Source: Pseudomonadota bacterium (GTDB lineage Bacteria; Pseudomonadota; Gammaproteobacteria; Burkholderiales; Burkholderiaceae_C). Taken from it: DNA of 64,000 nt. Below are positions 9,914 through 18,770 of this stretch, in pieces. The stretch lies in assembly GCA_021845965.1 (NCBI GenBank), contig JAJZUZ010000003.1, positions 1-64,000 of the forward strand. Reading direction: 5' to 3'. The notes beneath the pieces are model-generated. The model saw nothing but the letters and a program-made list of their open reading frames with translations. It was not told where the DNA came from and did no database searches. Within the stretch, counting starts at the first letter, position 1. Every line of letters begins with the position of its first letter. A program made the position numbers and the translations under genes.

Positions 9914-10789
9914 ATGCGTGTGGAGTTGCTGCTGCATTTCGAGGACGAGGCGGCCAGCGCCGCGCGCATTGCTGCCGCGGCCGGTATGGCGCATGCGCCG
10001 ATTGCGAGCCATCGCTTCCCGGACGGCGAGCTCAAGCTGCGCCTGCCCGCCGCGCTGCCGCCGCACGTGGCGCTACTGCGCTCACTGGCACAGCCCAACG
10101 AGAAGCTGGTCGAACTGCTGCTGGCCGCGCAGACCGCGCGCACGCTGGGCGCTACGCGGCTCACCCTGCTGGCCCCCTACCTGGCCTATATGCGCCAGGA
10201 CATGGCCTTCACCCCGGGCGAGGCCGTGAGTCAGCGCATCGTCGGCCGCTTCCTGGCCGGCCTGTTCGATGCCGTCGTCACCGTCGACCCGCACCTGCAT
10301 CGCGTTGCCACGCTGGACGAAGCCGTGCCGGTGTCACGCGCCGTGGTGCTCAGCGGCGCGCCGCTGCTGGCCGACCTGATCGCGCGCCAGCGCCCAGGAG
10401 CGCTGCTGGTAGGGCCGGACGAGGAGTCGGCGCAATGGGTGGCCCAGGCCGCGGCGCGGCACGGCTTTGACTACACGGTGTGTCGCAAGATACGACACGG
10501 CGACCGGCAGGTCGAGATCGAGCTGCCGGCCTATGACGTGCGCGGCCGTGGCGTGGTGCTGCTGGACGATGTGGCCAGCAGCGGCCACACCCTGGCGCAG
10601 GCGGCGCGCGGCCTGCTGGCGGCCGGCGCAGCCTCGGTGGATGTGGCCGTCACGCACGCCCTCTTCGCCGGCGACGCCGGACAGCTGCTGTGGGACGCCG
10701 GCGTGCGCCACGTCTGGAGCACGGACTGCATCGCCCACCCGAGCAATGCCGTCAGCATGGCCCCTGCCCTGGCGGCCGCACTGGATTGA
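9914..10789 (+). CDS. Ribose-phosphate diphosphokinase-like protein (archaeal-type PRPP synthetase)
   Basis: This 291-residue protein has two phosphoribosyltransferase folds. It carries a RQDMAFTPGEAVSQR block equivalent to the ATP-binding flexible loop region of PRPP synthetases, VDPHLHR, and the PRPP-loop VLLDDVASSGHTL. Length and the GEAVS motif fit the short archaeal-type enzymes better than the 315-residue housekeeping Prs, so this is probably a second, specialised copy; the housekeeping prs is not in the window. Expected activity is ribose-5-phosphate + ATP to PRPP + AMP, but the canonical RQDRK lysine is replaced by RQDMA. It is translationally coupled to the phosphorylase upstream. 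Confidence 0.82.
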   Translation: MRVELLLHFEDEAASAARIAAAAGMAHAPIASHRFPDGELKLRLPAALPPHVALLRSLAQPNEKLVELLLAAQTARTLGATRLTLLAPYLAYMRQDMAFTPGEAVSQRIVGRFLAGLFDAVVTVDPHLHRVATLDEAVPVSRAVVLSGAPLLADLIARQRPGALLVGPDEESAQWVAQAAARHGFDYTVCRKIRHGDRQVEIELPAYDVRGRGVVLLDDVASSGHTLAQAARGLLAAGAASVDVAVTHALFAGDAGQLLWDAGVRHVWSTDCIAHPSNAVSMAPALAAALD

Positions 10790-10796
10790 AACCCTC

Positions 10797-11681
10797 ATGA
10801 AGACGCCACACGACCTCAACGAACGCACCCTGGCCGATGCCTGGGCTGACCTCAAGGCGCACGCCGATGCCGGCCTGCCCTTGCAGGCCGACGCCTTCCG
10901 CCTGGCCTTCGCCGACCCGCAGTTCCTGCTGCGCCGCGAGACCCGCGGCATCCGTTTCCAGCTCGAGTTGATGAAACCCGATCTGGAACAGCAGGAACAG
11001 GGGATTGCCAACACCATCGTCGTATTCGGCAGCGCCCGCTTCCTTGCCCCGGAAGACGCGCGTGCCTTGCACGAGCAGGCGCGTGCCAGCGGTGACCCGC
11101 TTGCCATGAAGCGCGCGGAACGCGAGTTGCGCAATGCCCAGCACTACGAACAGGCGCGCCTGTTCGGCCGCCTGGTGGCCGAGCGCAGCGCCCATCTGCC
11201 GCACGCCGAACGGCTTTACATCTGCACCGGCGGCGGGCCCGGCATCATGGAAGCGGCCAACCGTGGCGCGCACGAGGCCGGCGCGCTCAGCGTGGGGCTG
11301 AACATCGCGCTGCCGCACGAGCAGTTTCACAACCCCTACATCTCGCCCAGCCTGTGCTTCAAGTTCCACTACTTCGCGCTGCGCAAGATGCACTTCATGA
11401 TGCGCGCCAAGGCCTTGGTGGCGTTTCCCGGCGGCTTCGGCACCCTGGACGAGCTGTTCGAGATCCTCACACTGGTGCAGACCGGCAAGTCCGAGGCGGT
11501 GCCGGTAGTCTTGTTCGGCAGCGCCTTCTGGAAGAAGCTGGTCAACTTCGACATGCTGGTCGATGAGGGTGTGATCGCGCCCGATGATCTGGAGCTGTTC
11601 ACGCTGGTCGACAGCCCTGAGGCAGCGTGGGAAGCCATCCAGTCCTTCTACCGTCTGGAAGACGGCAGCAGCCCGCCCTGA
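10797..11681 (+). CDS. LOG family nucleotide 5'-monophosphate phosphoribohydrolase-like protein
   Basis: This 294-residue protein of the lysine-decarboxylase-like Rossmann family has the LOG signatures GGGPGIMEAANRGAHEAG and PGGFGTLDELFEILTLVQTG in order, within about residues 135-250. Characterised LOG proteins hydrolyse NMPs or cytokinin ribotides to base and ribose-5-phosphate. An N-terminal extension of about 70 residues precedes the fold. The ATG at 10797 lies 7 bases after the upstream stop; the ORF track's 10467 start would overlap the PRPP gene throughout. Its placement fits supply of ribose-5-phosphate to the PRPP synthetase-like neighbour. This is inference. Confidence 0.85.
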   Translation: MKTPHDLNERTLADAWADLKAHADAGLPLQADAFRLAFADPQFLLRRETRGIRFQLELMKPDLEQQEQGIANTIVVFGSARFLAPEDARALHEQARASGDPLAMKRAERELRNAQHYEQARLFGRLVAERSAHLPHAERLYICTGGGPGIMEAANRGAHEAGALSVGLNIALPHEQFHNPYISPSLCFKFHYFALRKMHFMMRAKALVAFPGGFGTLDELFEILTLVQTGKSEAVPVVLFGSAFWKKLVNFDMLVDEGVIAPDDLELFTLVDSPEAAWEAIQSFYRLEDGSSPP

Positions 11682-11685
11682 GGCG

Positions 11686-12894
11686 CTAAGGCGTGTGTGC
11701 CGGCGCCCGCAACCCCCACGCGGTGCGGCTGCCCAGCCCGACCACGCCGCCCACGACCCAGAACACCAGCGACACGCCGATGACGGCGCCGATGCTGCCG
11801 AAGAGCAGCGGCATTACCACGCTGGAGCCGTTGAGCGACATCAGCCGCAGGCCCAGTGCCTCGCCGTGGCGGTCGGCCGGCGTGATCTGGTGCAAGGTAC
11901 TCATGATCATGGGCTGGACCGACCCCAGTACCAGGCCCAGCAGCACCGAGCACAGGCCCATGGTCGCGGCATTCGGCATGAACGGGTAGATTGCAAAGAG
12001 CGCGCTTGTGGCCAGCATCGCTGCCGTGATCACGACCCACTCGCGCAGGCGCGTGGCCAGCCAGGGCATGGCCAGGCGCACCACGGTGGCCGCGATGGCA
12101 AACGAGCCCAGCAGCATGCCGATCGTCGAGGCGCTGTAACCGCGCTCGTGCCCCAGCACCGGCAGCACGAAGGTATGCACGTCCCAGCAGGACGAGAGGA
12201 ACCAGTTCACCAGCAACAGGCGGCGCATCAGCGGTTCGCGCAACAGATCCCAGGCGCGGCGCTTGCCCGGCGCGCTCTTCGACGCGGCAGACGGCAGGTC
12301 GGGTGTGCGCCGCACCAGCAGCCAGGTGATCAGCGGCAGAGCGGCCATGAGCAGGAAAGCGCTGCGGAATCCCGCCAGGTCGCCGGCCGCGCCCCCCAGC
12401 CAGACCCCGGCATGGTCGATCAACAGACCGGCCGCCAGCGGCCCGAGGAAATTGGAGGTGGCCGGCCCGATGGACAGCCAGCTGAAGACGCGTTTCAGCT
12501 CGTTGGCGTCGCGGGCCGCACGCCCCACATGGCGCTGCAAGGCGATCGAAGCCGTGCCGGTGGCACCGCCACTCAACAGCGCGGCCACACAGAGGACCGG
12601 AAAGACCGGAAACAGCACCGCCAAGGCCGTGCCGCCGGTCGCGGCCACCACACTGAAGCGGATGGGGCGGCGCAGACCGTGGCGGTCGGCATACCGGCCG
12701 GCCGGCAGCGCGAGAAACACCTGGGTCAGTGCGAACAGCGCCATCAGCAGGCCCACGGCCAGCGCACTGTAGCCCTGCGTGAGCGCCAGCAGGGGCGCCG
12801 CCATGCGCAAGCCGGCCATGCAGGCGTGCAGGCAGATGTGCCCGCCGATCAGGCGCGCCAGCGCGAAACGCGGCGCGGCAGGGCTCTCACTCAC
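11686..12894 (-). CDS. MFS transporter
   Basis: This 402-residue protein has about twelve hydrophobic segments and the major-facilitator motif A-like loop GRYADRHGLRRPI between segments 2 and 3. It resembles drug or small-molecule exporters, but the substrate is not predictable. The GTG start (12892-12894) overlaps the rmuC stop by four bases (GTGA), with AAAGAGG about ten bases upstream, so it is translationally coupled to rmuC. Its 3' end converges on the LOG-family gene with a 4-bp gap. Confidence 0.87.
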   Translation of the reverse strand: MSESPAAPRFALARLIGGHICLHACMAGLRMAAPLLALTQGYSALAVGLLMALFALTQVFLALPAGRYADRHGLRRPIRFSVVAATGGTALAVLFPVFPVLCVAALLSGGATGTASIALQRHVGRAARDANELKRVFSWLSIGPATSNFLGPLAAGLLIDHAGVWLGGAAGDLAGFRSAFLLMAALPLITWLLVRRTPDLPSAASKSAPGKRRAWDLLREPLMRRLLLVNWFLSSCWDVHTFVLPVLGHERGYSASTIGMLLGSFAIAATVVRLAMPWLATRLREWVVITAAMLATSALFAIYPFMPNAATMGLCSVLLGLVLGSVQPMIMSTLHQITPADRHGEALGLRLMSLNGSSVVMPLLFGSIGAVIGVSLVFWVVGGVVGLGSRTAWGLRAPAHTP

Positions 12895-14246
12895 CCCTCA
12901 TCTGCCTCTTTGTCGACCGGCAACAGCGCCTGCGCCTGCGCGTCGGGCAGCGCCTCGACCTGGCGCAGCGCGCGTCCCATCGCGCGGCTGCGCACCTCGG
13001 CGCTGCTGAGCGTGTTGAGCACCGTCTCGGTCTGCGACTTGACCTTGGCCAGCACGTCGCCGAACTTGCCGAACTCGGTCTTGACCGCGCCCAGCACCTG
13101 CCAGACCTCGCTGGAGCGTTTCTCCAGCGCCAGGGTGCGGAAACCCATCTGCAGCGAGCTGAGCATGGCCAGCAGCGTGGTGGGGCCGGCCAGCGTGACG
13201 CGGTGCTCGCGCTGCAGGGCTTCCATCAGGCCCGGGCGGCGCAGCACCTCGGCATACAGGCCCTCGGTGGGCAGGAAGAGGATGGCGAAGTCGGTCGTGT
13301 GCGGCGGTTCCACGTATTTTTCGGCAATGGATTTGGCCTCCAGCCGGATGCGCGCCTCCAGCGCCTTGGCCGCGGCGTCGGCGGCGGCGGCGTCGGCCCG
13401 CTGCTGGGCATCGAGCAGGCGCTCGTAATCCTCGTTGGGAAACTTGGCGTCGATGGGCAGCCACAGCGGCGCCCCGTCCTCGGTCTTGCCGGGCAGCTTG
13501 ATGGCGAAATCCACCACATTCTTGCTGCCCGGACGCGTGGCCACCTGGGCCGCGTACTGGTCGGCCACGAACACCTGCTCCAGCAGGGCGGCCAGCTGCG
13601 CCTCGCCAAACATGCCGCGCGTCTTGACGTTGCTGAGCAGATGCTTGAGATCACCGACCCCGGCGGCCAGGGTCTGCATCTCGCCCAGGCCCTTGTGCAC
13701 CTGCTCCAGACGCTCGGCCACCTGCTTGAAGCTCTCACCCAGGCGCGTATGCAGGGTGGTGTGCAGCTTCTCGTCCACGGTGGCGCGCATCTCGTCCAGC
13801 TTGGTGGCATTGGTCTGCTGCAACTGGGCCAGCTGCGCCTCCAGGGTCTGGCGCACCTCTGCGATGCGGCGTGCGTTGGACTCGCTCATGGCGGAGATCT
13901 GCAGCGTCAGCGTATCGGACAGGGTCTTCTGCAGCAGCGCCAGCTGCTGCCCGAAGGCGTCGATCTGCGTGTTCTGCGTGCGCGTGGCCTCGGCCGACTG
14001 TTGCACCAGACTCTGCTGGAAGGTCGCCAGGTTCTGCGTCAGCTCCAGCCGCGCGCTGCGGGCCGACTCGCCGATCTCCTGGCGCAGCTCGCGTGCCAGG
14101 CGTTCCTGGCCGCCCTGCAGGTCCGCGCGCAGGATCTGCACCGCTTCGGCGGACTTCGCCTCCTCGCGCCGCAGCACCAGCGCCAGCACAAGCACGAAAT
14201 TCAAGAGGCCCAGCGCCAGCAGGGCCCAGAACAGCACGGGGTTCAA
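12891..14246 (-). CDS. rmuC: DNA recombination protein RmuC
   Basis: This 451-residue protein has one N-terminal membrane anchor (NPVLFWALLALGLLNFVLVLALVL), a long coiled coil (about 30-190, rich in Gln/Glu/Leu) and the RmuC nuclease-like domain (about 195-420, MFGEAQLAALLEQVF, WLPIDAKFPNEDYERL, FAILFLPTEGLYAEVL). RmuC limits inversions at short inverted repeats and has been linked to anti-phage and DNA-crosslink repair functions. A TTG start at 14244-14246 is chosen: GGAGGAAA lies at ideal spacing and the membrane segment begins immediately. The ORF-track extension to 14408 is in the divergent promoter region. Confidence 0.9.
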   Translation of the reverse strand: MNPVLFWALLALGLLNFVLVLALVLRREEAKSAEAVQILRADLQGGQERLARELRQEIGESARSARLELTQNLATFQQSLVQQSAEATRTQNTQIDAFGQQLALLQKTLSDTLTLQISAMSESNARRIAEVRQTLEAQLAQLQQTNATKLDEMRATVDEKLHTTLHTRLGESFKQVAERLEQVHKGLGEMQTLAAGVGDLKHLLSNVKTRGMFGEAQLAALLEQVFVADQYAAQVATRPGSKNVVDFAIKLPGKTEDGAPLWLPIDAKFPNEDYERLLDAQQRADAAAADAAAKALEARIRLEAKSIAEKYVEPPHTTDFAILFLPTEGLYAEVLRRPGLMEALQREHRVTLAGPTTLLAMLSSLQMGFRTLALEKRSSEVWQVLGAVKTEFGKFGDVLAKVKSQTETVLNTLSSAEVRSRAMGRALRQVEALPDAQAQALLPVDKEADEG

Positions 14247-14503
14247 AGCGGTTTCCTCCAGACCGCTATTGTCAACCAAGCCCGCAGTCCGCCCTCGGGT
14301 CTCTCGGCGGCCGCGGGCCGGAACTGTATTTGTCGCAATATACTTGCGGAAAACCGCCCGGGCATGCTGCATGCATCGCCCATCGCCGTGACCACATCGT
14401 GCCGCCATTGCCGGCCACCCCGGTCGCCCGAGATTCCTCCGAGGAGACGCGCCCCATCCTGCCCGGCGCTGCCTCGTCCGCCCCTGGCGCGAAAGGAGAA
14501 CTG

Positions 14504-15763
14504 ATGATCGATCTGATGCTCAACTGGTCCGAATGGATCAAACCGTCGGCCGGACTGCCCATCGTGCAGTGGTCGCTGCTGCTGGCGCTGGCCGCCGCCG
14601 CAGGCCATCTGCTGCAGCGTTATGCAGGCCTGCCCAAGGTGCTGGGCTACTCGGCCGTCGGCGCACTCGCCGGCTTCTCTGGCTACGCGACGACCCACTG
14701 GCCGCTGGACGGCATCAGCCAGTTCCTGGTCGAGCTCGGTCTGTCCATCATGCTGTTCGAGGCCGGCGGTCGGCTCACGCTGCGCTGGTTCCGGCACAAC
14801 CCCATGCTGCTGCTGCAAAGCCTGGCCGAGGCCTGCGCGACCTACGCGGCCGCCTGGTGGGTCATGCAGCTGTTCGACGTCGACGAAGCGTTGCGCATGC
14901 CGTTGTCCCTGGTGCTGGTGGCCACGTCGCCAGCGGTGCTGATGCGCGTGGCGCACGACATCCGCGCCAGCGGACCGGTCACCGACCGCGTGGTCACGCT
15001 GGCCGCGCTCAATACCCTCTACGTACTCGCGCTGGGTGGGGTCATGGCCCGTCTGCTGGGCCGCAAGCCAGAACTGCTGGCCGATGCGGCCTACCCGGTC
15101 GCACTGCTGCTGGTGGCCTCCGTGCTGATGGGCGCCTTGTTGGCATACGCCTTGCGCAAGGCCCTGCAGCTCATGAGCCCCACGAGCGAGAACACGGCGG
15201 TGCTGCAACTGGCGCTGATTGCCGCCGGCACCACGCTGACCGCCAATTTCGGTGGCTCCGCGCCGCTGGCGGCCCTTCTCGCCGGCATTCTGCTCAAGAC
15301 CTGGCATCCGCGTCCCTGGTCCTGGCCGCGGCAGTTCGGCACGGCCGCGGCCGGACTGACCATCCTGATGTTCGTGCTGGTCTCCATGGCCGCCGCCCAG
15401 GCCGAATGGGGACTGAAAGCCTGGAGCCTGATGGCCGCCCTGATCCTGGCACGCGCCGTAGCCAAGGCCGGGGCCATCGGCCTGACGGGCATCTGGACCG
15501 GCGCCAGCGTGAGCCAGGCCCTGTGGACCGCCGGCGCGATGTGGCCGATGTCGGCCGTCGCCCTGCTGCTGGTTTCGCAATACGCCGAGTTCTCGCCCAG
15601 CATCGGCACGCGGGTGGCTGCCATCGCCCTGCCCCTGCTGCTCTTCATGGAAGTCCTGGGGGCGCTCATGGCCGTGCTGGCCCTGCAGCGCGCGGGTGAG
15701 GCCGGCCGCCCGCTCGCGATACGGCGCACAAAGACCACCGGAGGGAATCCCCATGCCACTTGA
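14504..15763 (+). CDS. Cation:proton antiporter (CPA2-like)
   Basis: This 419-residue protein has about twelve membrane segments and the Na+/H+ exchanger fold. It opens with [16 protein letters not shown], followed by [14 protein letters not shown], where CPA2 proteins have their elongated helix, and [15 protein letters not shown]. No cytoplasmic RCK/TrkA domain is present, unlike KefB/C. It probably exchanges K+ or Na+ for H+. A strong RBS (AAAGGAGAA) supports the ATG at 14504; the ORF-track start at 13871 lies inside rmuC. Its 3' end overlaps the start of the YbdK-like gene by 11 bases. Confidence 0.83.
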   Translation: MIDLMLNWSEWIKPSAGLPIVQWSLLLALAAAAGHLLQRYAGLPKVLGYSAVGALAGFSGYATTHWPLDGISQFLVELGLSIMLFEAGGRLTLRWFRHNPMLLLQSLAEACATYAAAWWVMQLFDVDEALRMPLSLVLVATSPAVLMRVAHDIRASGPVTDRVVTLAALNTLYVLALGGVMARLLGRKPELLADAAYPVALLLVASVLMGALLAYALRKALQLMSPTSENTAVLQLALIAAGTTLTANFGGSAPLAALLAGILLKTWHPRPWSWPRQFGTAAAGLTILMFVLVSMAAAQAEWGLKAWSLMAALILARAVAKAGAIGLTGIWTGASVSQALWTAGAMWPMSAVALLLVSQYAEFSPSIGTRVAAIALPLLLFMEVLGALMAVLALQRAGEAGRPLAIRRTKTTGGNPHAT

Positions 15764-16877
15764 AGCCTTCAACCACTCTGCCGCCCTGACGCTGGGGGTC
15801 GAGCTGGAGCTTCAGCTTGTCAACACCCACGACTACGATCTCGCCCCCTACGCCGAGGACATGCTGCGCCTGATGGCCCGGCGCAAGTTGCCCGGCAGCG
15901 TGGTGCCGGAGATGACCTCGAGCATGATCGAGATCTCCACCGGCATCTGCGATTCGCCGGCGCAGGTGCTGGAACAGCTGGGCCAGATCCGCGATGCCCT
16001 GGTGCAATGCGCCGACAAGCTCAACATTGCCATCGTTGGGGGCGGCACCCACCCGTTCCAGCAATGGCACGAGCGGCGCATCTACGACAAGCCGCGCTTC
16101 CGGCAGCTGTCGGAGCTCTACGGCTACCTGTCCAAGCAGTTCACCATCTTCGGGCAGCACGTGCACGTGGGCTGCCAGGACGCCGACAGCGCGCTGCTCA
16201 TGCTGCACCGCATGTCGCGCTACATCCCGCACTTCATCGCGCTGTCGGCCTCCTCGCCGTTCGTGCAGGGTCATGACACCGCCTTCGACTCGGCACGGCT
16301 GAACTCGGTGTTCGCTTTCCCGCTCTCCGGCCGCGCGCCTTTTGTGCTGCATTGGGACGAGTTCAACGCCTACTTCGACAAGATGACACGCACCGGCGTG
16401 GTCAAGAGCATGAAGGATTTCTACTGGGACATCCGGCCCAAGCCGGAGTACGGCACGATCGAGATCCGCGTCTTCGACACGCCGCTGAGCGTGGAGCGCG
16501 CCGCCGCGCTGGCCGGCTATGTTCAGGCACTGGCCGCGTGGTTCATCCAGGAGCAGCCCTTCACCCCGGCCGAGGACGACTATCTGGTCTACACCTACAA
16601 CCGTTTCCAGGCCTGCCGCTTCGGACTGGACGCCATCTACGTGGATCCGGCCAGCGGCACGCATCTGCCCCTGAAGGAACATATCATCGCGACGCTGGAT
16701 CGCGTCCAGCCCTATGCCGTCACGGCGGGCTCGGCAGACGCGCTGGAGTTGCTGCGCAACAGTGCCGAGAATGGTCAGAACGATGCCGGCTGGCTTCGGG
16801 ACGTACAGGCCCACGAGCAGCTGCTGGCCGAGGTCACACGTCAGGCCGGCGGACGTTTCCGGGGGAGCGGGCGCTGA
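15753..16877 (+). CDS. YbdK-type carboxylate-amine ligase (GCS2 family)
   Basis: This 374-residue protein is close to the length of E. coli YbdK. It belongs to the ATP-grasp-like glutamate-cysteine ligase type 2 family. Motifs seen are [10 protein letters not shown] (metal-binding glutamates), [25 protein letters not shown] and [11 protein letters not shown]. YbdK has weak gamma-glutamylcysteine synthetase activity in vitro; the physiological substrate is unknown. The ATG at 15753 follows GGAGGGAA and matches the family N-terminus ([17 protein letters not shown]); the ORF track starts 57 bases too early. It overlaps the antiporter gene and is therefore likely co-translated with it. Confidence 0.9.
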   Translation: MPLEAFNHSAALTLGVELELQLVNTHDYDLAPYAEDMLRLMARRKLPGSVVPEMTSSMIEISTGICDSPAQVLEQLGQIRDALVQCADKLNIAIVGGGTHPFQQWHERRIYDKPRFRQLSELYGYLSKQFTIFGQHVHVGCQDADSALLMLHRMSRYIPHFIALSASSPFVQGHDTAFDSARLNSVFAFPLSGRAPFVLHWDEFNAYFDKMTRTGVVKSMKDFYWDIRPKPEYGTIEIRVFDTPLSVERAAALAGYVQALAAWFIQEQPFTPAEDDYLVYTYNRFQACRFGLDAIYVDPASGTHLPLKEHIIATLDRVQPYAVTAGSADALELLRNSAENGQNDAGWLRDVQAHEQLLAEVTRQAGGRFRGSGR

Positions 16878-16892
16878 CGGCCCCGGCTCACC

Positions 16893-17576
16893 TCACTGCA
16901 TCGAAGAAACGTAGGCCACCACGGCGTCCAGATCGGCTTCCGACATCGGACGGGTGATGCCGCTCATGATCGGGTTGACGCGAGCGCTGGTGCCGTCGCG
17001 GTAGTGCTGCAGCGTATTGCGCAGGTACACCGGCTGCTGACCAGCGATGCGCGCGAAATGCTCGTTGCCATGGCCATCCTGGCCATGGCACTGGAAACAC
17101 ACCTTGTTGTAGTAGTCGCGCCCGCGCGCAGCCAGGGCTGCATTGGCCGCGGGTTTGTGCGCCACCTTCTCGTTGGCAAAGAACATCACGATGCCGACCT
17201 TCTCGTCGGCGGACATCGCCTTGATCAGGCCTTCCATGAACTCGTTGCGGCGCCGTCCTTCGGCAAACTGTCGCAGTTGCTCGATCAGGTACTCCGGGTT
17301 CTGGCCGGCCAGGTTGGGCACATCGGGCTTGAGGCTGTTGCCACCTTCACCATGGCAGTGTGCGCAAAAGGCTGCCACCTGCCGCCCGGTCCGAATGACG
17401 TTGGCACCGAGCCTGGGGTCGGACTCGACCTCCTTCAACCGCAGCGGAAGATCAACCGGCACTAGCTTGCGCGCCGGCATGGGCTGGGCCGCCGTCGGCG
17501 CAGCCAGACAGACCCCCGCCAGTGCCGCCAGCAAGGCCATGCCCCACCCCGTCGACTTCCCTCTCGCAGTAGCCAC
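16893..17576 (-). CDS. Periplasmic dihaem cytochrome c (c4-like)
   Basis: This 227-residue secreted protein has a signal peptide (about 1-32, cut near TAAQ-PMPA) and two c-type haem sites, CAHCH in the first half and CFQCH in the second. Each is followed by a distal Met-containing segment, as in dihaem cytochrome c4. It probably passes electrons to terminal oxidases in the periplasm. The start is a GTG (17574-17576) with GGGGG seven bases upstream. It is followed after 15 bp by the convergent YbdK-like gene; the hydroxyacid dehydrogenase lies 172 bp upstream on the same strand. Confidence 0.88.
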   Translation of the reverse strand: MATARGKSTGWGMALLAALAGVCLAAPTAAQPMPARKLVPVDLPLRLKEVESDPRLGANVIRTGRQVAAFCAHCHGEGGNSLKPDVPNLAGQNPEYLIEQLRQFAEGRRRNEFMEGLIKAMSADEKVGIVMFFANEKVAHKPAANAALAARGRDYYNKVCFQCHGQDGHGNEHFARIAGQQPVYLRNTLQHYRDGTSARVNPIMSGITRPMSEADLDAVVAYVSSMQ

Positions 17577-17748
17577 CGCCGCCCCCTATTGAGTTGCGGC
17601 GATGGTAAGCAGACGCCGCGGATGGGTTCTGACGTGGATCAAAGAATGCCACCACGCCGGGACAGGGTCCGCGGCAGGGCCGCATGAACACGCAACAAGA
17701 CGCCGGCTGCAGCCGGGGCTGTCAGGCGGCCCGGCGCAGATGCGCGGA

Positions 17749-18735
17749 TCAGGCCTTGCCCAGCACCTGCGGATTGAGCGGCGTCAAGGCCTTGCCCTTG
17801 CCGAAAAACTCGACCAGGTTGTCCGCCGCCAGCTTGGCCATGGCCTTTCGCGTGGGCACGCTGGAGCTGGCGATGTGCGGGGTCAGCACGACATTGGGTA
17901 CCGTCAGCAGGTCCGGATGCACCTTCGGTTCGCCTTCGAACACGTCCAGGCCGGCCGCGGCGATGCGCTTCTCACGCAAGGCCTGCGCAAGCGCACCATC
18001 ATCGACGATGCCGCCGCGCGCGATGTTCACCAGCGTCGCCGTGGGCTTCATCTGCGCCAGCTCGGCCGCGCCGATGGCGTGGTGCGATGCGGGTGAATAC
18101 GGCAGCACCAGCACGAGGTGATCCGCCGTCTTCAGCAGCTCCTCCTTGCTGACGTAGCGCGCCTTGCACTCGGCCTCGGTGGCCGCATCGAGGCGCGAGC
18201 GATTGTGGTAGATCACGTTCATGCCGAAGCCAAGGGCGCCGCGCCGGGCAATGCCCTGCCCGATGCGGCCCATGCCCAGGATGCCGAGGGTGGCGCCGTG
18301 GATGTCGGAGCCGGCGAACATGTCGTAGCTCCACTTGGTCCACCGGCCGGCGCGCAGGTAATGCTCGCTCTCGGCCATACGGCGCGCCGTGGCCATCATC
18401 AGCGCGAAGCCGAAGTCGGCGGTGGTCTCAGTCAGCACATCGGGGGTGTTGGTGCCCAGCACCCCACGGGCGGTCATGGCGTCGAGGTCGAAGTTGTTGT
18501 AGCCCACCGCCATGTTGGCGCAGACCTTCAGCTTCGGGCAGGCGGCCAGCACCTCGCCGTCGATGCGGTCGCTGCCGGTGGTGAAGGCGCCGTCCTTGTC
18601 ACGCAGGCGCGCGCTCAACTCGGCCTTGCTCCAGACCACGTCGGCCTGGTTCGACTCGACCTCGAAATGCTGCGCCAGGTAATCGATCGTCTCGGGGAAT
18701 ACGGCGCGGGCCACGAGGATGCGGGGTTTGCTCAT
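17749..18735 (-). CDS. D-2-hydroxyacid dehydrogenase (glyoxylate/hydroxypyruvate reductase-like)
   Basis: This 328-residue NAD(P)-dependent oxidoreductase has the Rossmann motif TLGILGMGRIGQGIARRG, the catalytic Arg in NIARGGIVDDGAL, the Glu in DVFEGEPKVHPDL and the His in VVLTPHIASS. The GGIVDD and VFEGEP context resembles glyoxylate reductases. Expected reaction is reduction of glyoxylate or hydroxypyruvate to glycolate or glycerate. Start MSKPRILVA at 18735 is preferred to the ORF-track start because the alternative overlaps the antiporter gene stop. It lies 35 bp after that gene on the same strand. Confidence 0.88.
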   Translation of the reverse strand: MSKPRILVARAVFPETIDYLAQHFEVESNQADVVWSKAELSARLRDKDGAFTTGSDRIDGEVLAACPKLKVCANMAVGYNNFDLDAMTARGVLGTNTPDVLTETTADFGFALMMATARRMAESEHYLRAGRWTKWSYDMFAGSDIHGATLGILGMGRIGQGIARRGALGFGMNVIYHNRSRLDAATEAECKARYVSKEELLKTADHLVLVLPYSPASHHAIGAAELAQMKPTATLVNIARGGIVDDGALAQALREKRIAAAGLDVFEGEPKVHPDLLTVPNVVLTPHIASSSVPTRKAMAKLAADNLVEFFGKGKALTPLNPQVLGKA

Positions 18736-18770
18736 GGATAGTCTCTTTCTCTCTTGTAGCGGGACCAGAA

